DNA of 64,000 nucleotides from Saussurea involucrata (lineage: Eukaryota; Streptophyta; Magnoliopsida; Asterales; Asteraceae): assembly GCA_033807775.1 (NCBI GenBank), contig CM066317.1, positions 37,513,870 through 37,577,869 on the forward strand. The letters run 5' to 3'. Position numbers and translations under genes: made by a program. How positions within the stretch are numbered: position 1 is the first letter of the stretch; every line of letters starts with the position of its first letter. Under the pieces are notes generated by a model. The model made no database searches. It was not told where the DNA came from and was given only the letters and a program-made list of their open reading frames with translations. Below are positions 10,977-20,427 of the stretch, one piece after another.

Positions 10977-13154
10977 ACCTTGATATCATCTTCAATAATT
11001 GTTCTATTTCTTCTTTTAGCGACTCCATTTTGTTGCGGTGTTCTCACTGAAGAGAAGTTGTGAGAAATACCCTTACTCTCAAGGAAGGAATCAAGAGAAC
11101 TGTTTTTGAATTCAGTCCCATGATCACTCCTTATTGAGCGAACGGTCAGATTGTTCAAGGTTTCCATCTTCCGAACAAAGGTGATGAGTTCTTCAGGGGT
11201 GTCACTCTTAAAACGGAGAAACATTACCCAAGTGAAGCGAGAGAATTCATCAACTATGACCAGCGTATATTTCTTTCCAGCGATGGATTGTTTGTTAACA
11301 GGGCCAAACAAATCCATATGGAGTAGTTGTAGAGGAGATGACACTGATGAAACTTGCTTTGATTTAACAAAAAGACTCTTTGGCGTATGAATGCTGAGGT
11401 AGACCAGTAACTAACTCTTTTGAAGAAAGAGTGTTCAGTGTCTTGAAATTTAGATGAGATAGCCTCTTATGCCATAGCCAGTTGACATCAGATGAGGCCT
11501 TTGAGAAAAAACAGGAGTTCTCAGTGGTTGTTGAGTCCATGTTTATTACCTAAACATTTTCCAAACGATAACCGCTGAGAGCTATCTTCTCCTTTTTGTC
11601 AGCGACAAAGCAGGATTCCTTAGTAAAGATTACTTTGTTATCCATGTCGCAAAGATGACTGATGCTTAGAAGATTATGCTTCAGCCCTTCAACATATGCG
11701 ACTCTTCTGAATGAGGTTGTACCATTTGAAAGTACACCATACCCTCGGGTATGTCCTTTTCCATTTCCACCGAAAGTCACAGAGGGACCCTTCTCTTCCT
11801 TGTATTCAGCGAGCAGGCTTTTCTTTCCAGTCATGTGTCTAGAGCATCCGCTATCGAGATACCAGATATCCTTCTTAACCTGAATAGCAGAGGTTGAAGT
11901 GGAGGGAATGTCTGAACTTTCTTCCTCTTCTTCAATCTTGGCCATAAGACATAGATTTGCTTCATCATCTTCAGAGTCAGATGATGATGCTTCTTCATCA
12001 GAAGCAGCCCAATCATAGTTAGCCATCAGGCCTTTACTCTTCTTCTTAAAGCTTTTCAGCTTTGAATATTTGTCATCTTTATTCCTTGGAACAAAGGATT
12101 TCTTTGTAAAAGCTGAGGGTCTAGAAACTTTCTTAGACCTGCACTCGTTAGCGAAATGTCCTGTCCTTTCGCAGTTAAAACAAGTAGCAGTAGCCTTATC
12201 AACAAAAGCTGATGATCTAGGCTTGTCAGTTATGGAAAAAGGTTTGTTCTTTCTAAACATTTTCTTTTTGGCAAATCTCCTGAACTTTTTAGTTAGGAGA
12301 GCCAAAGATTCATCATCATCTGAAGAATCAGAATCTGATGACCTTTCAGAGTTACTTTCTAACTCAGTGATAGTGATCGAGGGTCGCTGAGTAGAAGGTT
12401 CCTCTGAGATTAAAGAAACAGGGGTGCTTTTGGAATCTTTTACAAGATTCTTCTTAAGATGGCTCGATTGCTCATGATTCAGCAACGTGCCATATAAGGT
12501 TAAAAGGGTCATTGATTTTAGATCCTTTGACAGCTTGAGACACATAGAATAATTGTCCCAGCTTTCAGGTAAACATTCTAGAAACTTTGTCAGAACTTCA
12601 AAGTTAGAATATTCCTTACTAACAGTTTTCAGATCTATAATTAAACAATTAAAACGTTGGTGAACTTCAGAGAGAGATTCATTCTTATCAGAAATGAAGC
12701 TTTCGTATTGTCTTACCAGGTTGATCTTTCTTGAGTCCTGGACTTCAGACGTTCCTTCATACTGAACACATATTGTGTCCCACATGGCTTTTGATGTTTT
12801 CAGATTCATGACGGAATGGTAGACTTCGTCAGGAAGAGCCATGGATAGTATGGATCTGGCTTTTGTATCTATAGCCACTTTCTTCTTATCTTTGTCAGTC
12901 CATTGAAAGATTTCCTTAGGGACCAACCTTTCTGGAATAGCAGGTCTATTCTCAGCGGCTGGAACAGCAGCATCAATTCTTTCAGGGATGAATGGACCAT
13001 TCTCGAGATTGTAAGGCATAGTAGGGTCTACACATTCTAAGAAGAGTGTCATCCTATTTTTCCATAAGTTGAAGTTATCTCTGGAAAATCTAGGGGGTTT
13101 AGCAAGAGAACCATTGTCTATATAATTTGTGTTTGTGTTGGTGGCCATTTTCAA
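10977..13154 (-). pseudogene. gag-pol: SIRE-A gag-protease-integrase (truncated)
   Basis: Copia polyprotein from ATG near 13154. The gag region (UBN2-like, residues about 80-220) is followed by CCHC zinc knuckle CFNCERTGHFANEC (about residue 325) and protease motif WYLDSGCSRHMTG (about residue 430, catalytic Asp in DSG). A TAG at 11552-11550 stops the frame; it then resumes through a GAG-pre-integrase stretch WLWHKRLSHLN. A frameshift near 11365 and a shortened zinc region lead into the integrase core (LHMDLFGPV, DEFSRFTWV, RSDHGTEF, SSVRTPQQNGVAKRRNRT). Homology ends near 10977. The third integrase catalytic region and all of RT-RNase H are gone. Confidence 0.88.
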
Positions 13155-13228
13155 ATAATAGTAAGGAAGAGAAATATCTTAGATTAGATCTTGTTTATGA
13201 GATTAAACAAATCCGCTCTGATACCACT
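13155..13228 (-). promoter_or_regulatory. SIRE-A primer binding site
   Basis: The minus strand reads TGGTATCAGAGC (13226-13215), the standard initiator tRNA-Met complement of plant copia elements, two bases inside the 5' LTR end at 13229. Confidence 0.92.
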
Positions 13229-14197
13229 TGTTGGTCCTGAAGGCCTATACAAGTTTGTAGAAGGGGGGGGGGGTTGAATACAAACACACAGATTTTACTT
13301 TTCTAAATTGTTTATTGATAAATCATTAACAATTTACAGCTTGTTGCGGAAACAAGATTAAGGATAAACCTAAATCTAAACAAGTTGGAACACTAAGGTT
13401 TCTTGCATTAAGAGAGATAAGGAAATTACTAATAATAACCTATCTTGAGATAAGAGATTGAACTTGTCCAGAGTTAGCAAGTTACTTCAAATGAAGTGGG
13501 TTCATCTCTTTATATACTGCATGCATTTAATGCAAGTCAGTATACACTTTACACGTGTCATCAGCTGGTTGGTTGCATGTCATTGACCTTTGTTGACAAC
13601 CTTAGTAGCCGCATGGATGAACAGTGTAGTATTAGAGTGGTTGTACGATTTCAGACAGTCGGAGGTTCTTTTCTGACATTTCGTACGGAGTCGTGCAAGG
13701 GTGGTTAAGATAAAAGTACTTTGTACGGAGGACTTCATGATCAGCTTTCGTTGATTCAGAGCATTATCATTATCTATTCAGCGAATGATAAAGTTCAGCG
13801 ATAGCTGAAGTCTTGTACTTGATACTTCACGTTGAGTGGACAAATCTGAGTCTTCGCTGATCCGCATCAGTTCATTAGGAGACTTGTCGCTGGTTCTTGA
13901 GCTTGATCTTCGACTTCAGCGTAGAACCTTTGTTGACGTGAAACTTATCTTCAAGGATCATAAGTAAGCAACTAACTTATCAGCGATCATCATAATGACT
14001 GAATAAACTCAGAGCATTAATGGTGAACAGTGTTCGCTGAATGTTAAATTTAAAGAGCGAGAGTTCCTACCAGCGGTACTGTAAGATCTTAGTACTTATC
14101 AGCGATAGTGAAACTCTGATACATATTGTTTACTTACAATTTTCACTAAGTATATAAGAGAGGGTCATTATCAAATCACTGAGGGTTTGGATCAACA
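13229..14197 (-). repeat. SIRE-A 5' LTR
   Basis: 969 bp; partner of 4778-5748. Followed by the ACCGT target duplication. Contains the same poly-G run and TCAGCGA words. Confidence 0.95.
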
Positions 14198-14410
14198 ACC
14201 GTATCAGTTCGGAACGCCAGATCATAGGTCTCTAACGACCATAGCGGTTGTGAACGCCAGATCATAGGTCTCTAACGACCGTATCGGCTCGGAACGCCAG
14301 ATCATAAGTCTTTAACGACCATATCGGCTGTGAACGCCAGATCACAAGTCTATAACGACCGCATCGGCTCAGAATGCCAGAACATAAGTCTTTAACGACT
14401 GTATCGCAAG
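14198..14410. repeat. G0 interior: 40-bp tandem repeat, right part
   Basis: Five more 40-bp units that continue the array broken at 4777 by SIRE-A, again alternating GGTTGTGAAC / GGCTCGGAAC types. Confidence 0.82.
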
Positions 14411-14786
14411 ATTCTTAAATTTTATTTTGGTTCGATCATCTTACGATCGTCTCCAATCCCTTAAGTTTTATCTTGGTTCGATCATCTTATGATCGTCGCC
14501 AATTCCTTAAGATTTATATCGGCCCAATCGTCTTACGATTGTCTCCCGTTCCATACGTCTCATTTTGATAAAGATCGTCCTACGATCATCGTCAGTTCCT
14601 TATATTTTACTTCAAGATCGTCTTACGATCGTCGTTAAATTTTCATCCTTCACATTAGTGGATAAATACCACAAGTAACTTGCGCATTAAAGGTCATCTT
14701 TCGATCGTCGTAACTTACTTAGAAAACATTTTCTTAACAGATGTATCATCTGTACACTATCGACTGGTCTCACGATTTTAGCTGAC
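14411..14786. repeat. G0 interior: GATCGTCTTACGATCGTC repeats
   Basis: Irregular repeats of GATCGTCNTACGATCGTC, themselves hairpin-forming, in AT-rich DNA. Reverse-complement match to about 49060-49330 in G1. Ends GCTGAC where TY's 3' LTR was inserted. No ORF. Confidence 0.65.
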
Positions 14787-15643
14787 TGTTAATGCCAAAA
14801 ATCGCCCAAAAGAACAACTTAAGGTTGATGTGGACTTTTAACAACTAAAGAAACGTATCTCAAGATCAAGCAACACAATCGCGTGGAAAAAGTAAACAAG
14901 ACAAGAGATTTGGTGACGCGGAAAACCCCAAAACGAGGGAAAAAACTGCGGTCGACTTGTGAGAGTCGACGATGCACTATTGTCGCCAAACAGGGGAAAA
15001 AGTCCTTTTGTAACAGGTGTTTTGTGTAAAACAAATTACAAATAAGCGTAAAAATAAACTTAGTCGTGTGTAAATGACGTGTGTCGTTTGTAAATCTTGC
15101 GAAAAAGGCTGCTGTCGTGTGGTTCGAACTGCTGTCGTACGAAGGTTGCTTTAGCATATTCGTTCGAACACTTTGTAGATTGTTGTGTTTTCGATGTGGA
15201 ATTGCTTAGAAAGTAGATCAAGTAGATGTAGATTCGGTGTTCTCCAGATTAGATCAGGTTGCTTTTTTGGTTGCAGTACATGCCCTTATATAGCTTCCGC
15301 TGGTCATTAAAGGTGTATTTATGGCGCGCTTCGTAACCGTTGTCGGGCTTTAAATGCCATTGATGACTTGTCCGTTACTGGCCGTTTGCACCTTGAATGC
15401 TCGTGGACCTGCATTAATGAACAAAAGAAACGGTTGTTGACTGTTAACGGTTAGTGTAATCGTACGACCGTCTTAAGTCTCATACGTCGGTCGTACGGAA
15501 CGTACGACCAACATAAAAACATACGACCGAGTATATGTCTGAGAACAACTTGTAAGACCTTATCTTAATACAAGAGTGGTCTTATGAAAATGTTATCTGA
15601 GTTTTCTAGCGTCGGTCGTGAGGTATGATTTTTTACCCAAACA
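14787..15643 (-). repeat. TY 3' LTR (LTR b)
   Basis: 857 bp, TGTTAATGCC...TTTTTTACCCAAACA. On its right the plus strand reads GTTTGCCCCCAAAATTTG, a minus-strand polypurine tract, so it is the 3' LTR of an element lying to the right. Same subfamily as LTR a. Confidence 0.9.
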
Positions 15644-16072
15644 GTTTGCCCCCAAAATTTGAATTTTAGGCGTGAAATTCGAATTTTAAACCTGACGAAG
15701 TGTTTCGACACGTGTCGCGCGAGGAGAGAGTCTGGTCGGATTCCAACCGTCTCGGTCCGTTTTGGATTGGAGTAAATGATAAGGTCGTGACGTCACGACG
15801 ACGTGTCAGAGGCGAAAAGACGTTTAGAGGACAAGTGTCGTCCATCGGCATGATAAATGCGAATAGGCGATGGACAGGTGTCGACCATCCAGAGGGTCGT
15901 CCTGACACGATCTTTGCCATAAATAGTGCGATTCAGGAAAACGTTTTCTTTTCACGTTCACTTGTGTTTTAGGAAAGATTTCGGAAAGATTCGCTTACCT
16001 TTGTTACGTGCATTTCGAGCGTTTATAAATTTAGGAGAAAGTTTCTCGTATTCCCCAACTTCTTAGAGAAAG
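15644..16072 (+). promoter_or_regulatory. TY PPT and antisense-gene promoter region
   Basis: Begins with the minus-strand polypurine tract (15644-15662). Reading plus, it then holds CACGTG (15709-15714), TGACGTCA (15788-15795), more GTGTCG/ACGTGTC words and CATAAATA (15918-15925), about 150 nt before the antisense ATG at 16073. The same G-box, TGACGTCA and CATAAATA set recurs in other copies. Promoter role is inferred. Confidence 0.5.
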
Positions 16073-16663
16073 ATGTCGATCGAACCAGCGAGCACTATTG
16101 ATAGGAAGTAGAGTTTAGTGGCTTTTAGGACTTTGTCCGGTATTCCGGACGTCGTCCAAATATATTCGCCGGGCCAATTCCGACCGGCAGATTGTCCGAA
16201 CGGACATTTTGTCCAGTATGAATATCCGTCTAAGGCGGGTTTTAAGTGGCCGTTTTCCTCTTTGGATAGAGATTTTTTGGCTAGGTTTTCCCTGTATCCT
16301 GCCCAAATGATGTCGCAGTTCTGGCGGATCATTTTCGTGATTGACAGGGTCACCAACGAGTGGGTGTTGTCGTTCAATATGGACGACTTGCTGGCGGCGT
16401 ACACGGTGAATGTGGATGGTTACCATCGTTATAGTTTATCTTCGAAGCACATAGGTGCTTTGGTACTCGTGCAGAATACCCAAGTCAACGACCGCGGGTG
16501 GAAGGCGAGGTATGTCTTCGGAAAGACAGAATCGTTCGAGCTCGTGCAGGAGGATATGACGTTTCCCGACGTTGATCTTCTCGAATCTGCGGCGAAGATT
16601 GACAAGTTTCGGAATTATTCTCTAGAAGAGAGGTCCTTTCAGCGGATTTCTAGGGACGATGGT
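16073..16663 (+). pseudogene. TY antisense gene, 5' part (split by TZ)
   Basis: Starts ATGTCGATCGAACCAGC, like the other copies. Codon 13 is TAG (16109-16111). It then reads the conserved domain (SGIPDVVQIYSPGQF, YPAQMMSQFWR, GWKARYVFG). Compared with TX, about 110 bp spanning the end of exon 1 and all of intron 1 are deleted, so exon 2 follows directly (TFPDVDLLESA). At 16664 the TZ element interrupts it; the rest resumes at 30061. The uninterrupted homologue is at 407-604 in TX. Confidence 0.8.
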
Positions 16664-17462
16664 TGTTTGGGTAAAAATTCACCAGTCTCGACCACGACCA
16701 AGACAATAAGAACGTTTATTGCACTTCTTTTATAACAGAGTTGAAACATAAACACTCTGTCCTTGGACCAAAGCCAAAATCGAAAGTACTTCTCGACACT
16801 CGATCGTCGTGTAGAAACACGTGACCTCGACCGACTAACGTACGACATTTCTGTTATGTTTTCATCATTTAATGCAGGTTAACATCATTCATGGCCAACG
16901 GACGAAACCGACAGAGCAGTTATGAGCATTAAAACAACAATGAACGGTACGACCATTACTAGAAGAAATCATGAAGTCATTAAATGCATTCGAAGACTAT
17001 AAATACGAAGACAAAGTCACCATTTGAGGATCATCCATCATCGAATTCACACTGCGTACTCAAGAACATCCGAAGCAAAGAACATCCTCTCAAGTGATCG
17101 CTCTCGACGCACGACTTACACTCTCGACCATCAGTTTTAGCACACGACACACTTATTTTACATTCAATACACTTGTTATTTCTACATTTCAAGTCATTTG
17201 TATTATAATCAACTAATCAATGTACTCCCGACACCAGAAACAAAGGACATCGCCCCTGTTTGGCGATCATAGTGCAGCGACGAGTTCCACAGTCGTCCGC
17301 GGGTTTTTTCCTCATTGAGGTTTTTCCCGTGTCACCAAAATCCTTGTCTCTTTACGATTTTCTGTCTTAAACGTACTGTTTTGTCGAACGATTCTTTTCT
17401 TTAGTTGTTAAGCTCCACAATCAACCTTAAGTTATCCTTCTGGACGATTTTTGGCATTAACA
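16664..17462 (+). repeat. TZ 5' LTR
   Basis: 799 bp, TGTTTGGGTAAAAATTC...TTTTTGGCATTAACA. Closely related to the 3' LTR at 29271-30060 and to LTR c and LTR f (reverse orientation). Confidence 0.92.
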
Positions 17463-17563
17463 GTTTGGCGCCCACCGTGGGGCCCCATCTAGAGAAAATC
17501 TTCGACAAACCTGCGTCTTACTAACGGTTTCTTGTAGTGCCCCTTGTTTTCTGTTTCAGGAAA
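17463..17563 (+). promoter_or_regulatory. TZ leader: PBS, branchpoint and acceptor-like site
   Basis: PBS TGGCGCCCACCGTGGGGC at 17466-17483; I recall this as matching a plant tRNA-Lys 3' end, unverified. Then TACTAAC (17519-17525), a pyrimidine-rich run CCCCTTGTTTTCTGTTTCAG ending at 17559, and the gag ATG at 17564. Branch A to AG distance is about 35 nt, typical of a 3' splice site. Confidence 0.65.
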
Positions 17564-19828
17564 ATGGCAGCCCCTGGGAATCCAGAACAAGTCATTGCCC
17601 AGATGTACCAGGAGTTGGAAGTTGCACGAAATCAAATCAATGCCATGGCTGAGTAGAGTCGAAGAGCAGCTGAAGAGATTGCCCGGCTGAGAAATCCCTC
17701 CGGACCGCAGAACGGTCCAAGACCATTCGTCCAGAATTCAGGTCAAGGATCGTTCGGTCAAAATCCAGGATCCGCTCCGTTCGTCCATAACCCTGGATCG
17801 GCTCCGTTTGTCCGTAATCCACGACCATGTCCATTCATGCAGAATCAGCAACCAGGGCCGTTCGCGCAGAACTAGCAGCCAGGATCGTTCAACCCAAATC
17901 CCCAATTCGGGACAGTCCCTCCTCAGTATATAAGGCCTCCACCCATGCAGAATGGATCGCAGCCATTTCAGAATGGGTCGCAGCCATATTTCGTCCCTTT
18001 CAACGGAGACGCCAATGGCTCGTCGTATGGTAATTTCACCAGTTCAGTTGTCGATCCCCTAGCAGGTGCTAATCCCGATCCTAACGACCCCGTTGCCCAG
18101 CGATAAAAAATGTTAGAAGATCAAAATGAGCGAGTCCTGTCCCTACTCGCTAAGCTACCTGGGGCAGCCGTGACCGTCGACGTCGAGCCTCGCTCAGGAT
18201 ATCAAGCGTCGCCTTTCATCGATAAGATTGCGACCGTCGATGTCCCGAAGAAATTCCACATCCCCGCCTTCACGCCCAAGTATTCAGGAGTGACCAATCC
18301 AAGGGAGCAAATCGCGCAGTATAAGCATCTCATGTGGACGGTCTCGATCCCACACATATATCAAGAAGTATGCATGTGCAAGAGTTTTGGAGCGACTCTC
18401 ACTGGTCCTGCCCTCCAATGGTTGATCAATCTCAAACCCAAATCCATCGGGTCGTTCGCTGAGTTGGTCAATCAATTCTCCCAGCAGTTCGCCAACAGTC
18501 GCAAGATGGAGAAGCAGACCAGTGACCTCTATTATGTCGTGCAGAAAGCTAATGAGTATATTCAAAGCTACTTCAATAGGTTCAATATAGAAATGATTAG
18601 TGTCCGCAACTGTGACGTCAAGACCGCAATCGAAGCTTATAAACGTGGTCTAGACGACAATTCGGGTCTATACACTGATTTGACCAAGTATCCCCCAGAG
18701 AATTTCGAAGACGTCCGAGCTCGAACCCTAGCATATATGAGGGTAGAGGACGACGCTGCCTTTCGACGTAAGCATACTGACGACAAGAGGTCATTAGGTG
18801 TAAAGAAGCCAGAGTTGAAGACAAAGGTAGTATCCAGGCCAGAGCCCGCGCGCCAAATCTCGAACGTCTGGTTCAAGACAAAAGCGGAAGCCAAGACTGC
18901 GACCAAATTTCCTCAGTACCCCAAAATATCCTCTTACAGTTTCAAAGGGTCCACTAAGGACTTGGTCGAAGCTCTAAAAACCGCCCAGGCGACCATTCGG
19001 TGGCCAAAGAAATCCGATCAGGATGACGCCAATAAAGACAAATCAAAATGATGCGACTTCCATGTCGACCATGGCCATGCGACAGATGATTGTATAGCTC
19101 TCAAAAAGGAATTAGCATATCATGTCCCGAAAGGAAACCTCAAAGATATCATTGCTGATGTCGTTACTCCAGGTAATGACGTTCGACCACCAACCCCCGA
19201 GCATGCTAAGGTCGTCAATTGCATCACTGGTGGTTCCGACGTATGCGGTCTGACGTATTATGTGGCCAAACGTCACGCCAGTGAAGCACCTGACGATCGA
19301 CCTATCATGCGTTCATCGAGACCCAAAGGAGATCTGGAGTTGGAAGCTATGAAAATCGTGTTCGACCAAGACGATCTAGGCGACTCATATCAGAAGCATC
19401 ATGACGGGTTGATCATTCAACTCACAATTAGCAATTGTTTAACCCGGCAAGTCTTGGCCGATGGGTGCAGTTCAGCGAATGTCATCTTCCTTGACACCAT
19501 CAAGGCCATGGGAATCGATCGATCGGAAATCACCCGACGCTCGACAACCTTGGTCGGTTTCAATGGGGAAGCGACAAGTATCTTTGGAGAGATCATCTTG
19601 CCAGTCTATGCCGGAGGAATCAACAAGCAGAGCAGGTTCAGCATCATCGATTGTGCGTCGGCCTATAACATCATCTTAGGTCGACCATGGATCCATGAAA
19701 TGAAAGCCGTTCCCTCGACGTATCACCAGACCATGAAGTTCCTTACGCCGTGGGGAGTTCAAAAAGTCAAAAGTGAGCCGAAAGTCGCTCGTGACTGCTA
19801 TAAGACCACCCTGAAGCCGCAGAAGTAG
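17564..19828 (+). pseudogene. gag: TZ gag-protease (four nonsense codons)
   Basis: One continuous frame of about 755 codons broken only by TAG 17654-17656, TAG 17873-17875, TAA 18104-18106 and TGA 19049-19051 (the Trp before the zinc-knuckle Cys). Domains: N-terminal Gln/Pro-rich linker with QNGSQPF-type repeats, gag core near 18200-18720, a CDFHVDHGHATDDC zinc motif near 19055, retropepsin-like region near 19440-19700 (normally LIDGGSSANV; here LADGCSSANV, so the residues around the catalytic Asp are altered), ending LKPQK. RT does not follow. Confidence 0.85.
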
Positions 19829-20427
19829 GCCATCTAGCATTCGTAGGCCAAGGAAATCATCCTAGACCGAAGAAAGCCTAATCATAAGATCTTGACAGGT
19901 CGACGTGTCTACTGTGGCAACTCACGATGACATATCCTAGATTTCGTGTATCGTCTTAAAGTTGCCACAGGGGGGCAAGGAGCTATCAATAATCAAGACG
20001 TCTCACATAGCTGAGATGCGACGCATCAGAAAAGGTATGTCTTCTAAGTTCTTTTCTATTCCCCATAAAATTTTTTACAGCGGCAATTACTAACTTAAGC
20101 ATCGGAGGGTCGTTGGTTAACCAACGACCAACCTCTGACATTGTTATATCGCAGATCGCATGACATCGTAAAGTCTATTACACGACTTTAATCTCGCAAG
20201 GTCGCATAACATAAGTGTTCAATCCTATGATTTGCCTATTCTGTCGCAAAGATGCGCGATCCAGAAACAGCGTACGATCTAATTATATGATCTAAGTTTC
20301 GGATGAGCATATCGATTACATATGTCTTCTAATACGTTTTCAAATATATGACTTATATTGCAATTAATACCTTGGTCGCATGTACTTGTGTTTGCCAATG
20401 TAACCTCAAAATATAAAAGCCTTATGA
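19829..20427 (+). other. TZ spacer with palindrome, left of SIRE-B
   Basis: No coding sequence. Contains the perfect palindrome GGTCGTTGG-TTAA-CCAACGACC at 20108-20129 and AT-rich DNA with many GATCGCATGAC-like words. Corresponds to the 0.6-0.9 kb intergenic stretch between sense and antisense genes in the other copies; pol is missing. Confidence 0.7.

Larger units (their letters stand above)
4778..14197 (-). mobile_element. SIRE-A: copia element with 3' env-like ORF, RT-RNase H missing
   Basis: 9,420-bp Ty1/copia-type element bounded by two LTRs of about 970 bp (TGTTGGTCC...GATCAACA) and flanked by the perfect 5-bp duplication ACCGT (4773-4777 and 14198-14202). Minus-strand order: 5' LTR, PBS, gag-protease-partial integrase, promoter-like spacer, long env-like ORF region, PPT, 3' LTR. 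No RT or RNase H motif is present, so it could move only with help. By eye the LTRs differ at about 17 substitutions, suggesting fairly recent insertion. A 3' sense ORF after pol is the hallmark layout of SIRE/Maximus elements; the lineage call is inference from layout, not from RT. Confidence 0.9.

Noticed and set aside
10970..10985. AAG-GTATGT donor at the end of SIRE-A integrase (and AAAG-GTATTC at the end of TV integrase), suggesting spliced pol
   Set aside because: In TV the reading frame still matches integrase for a few residues beyond the GT, and TY continues into integrase core, so these look like deletion edges, not introns.
17466..17483. tRNA gene fragment
   Set aside because: Only 18 bases complementary to a tRNA end, in PBS position next to the LTR; no cloverleaf.
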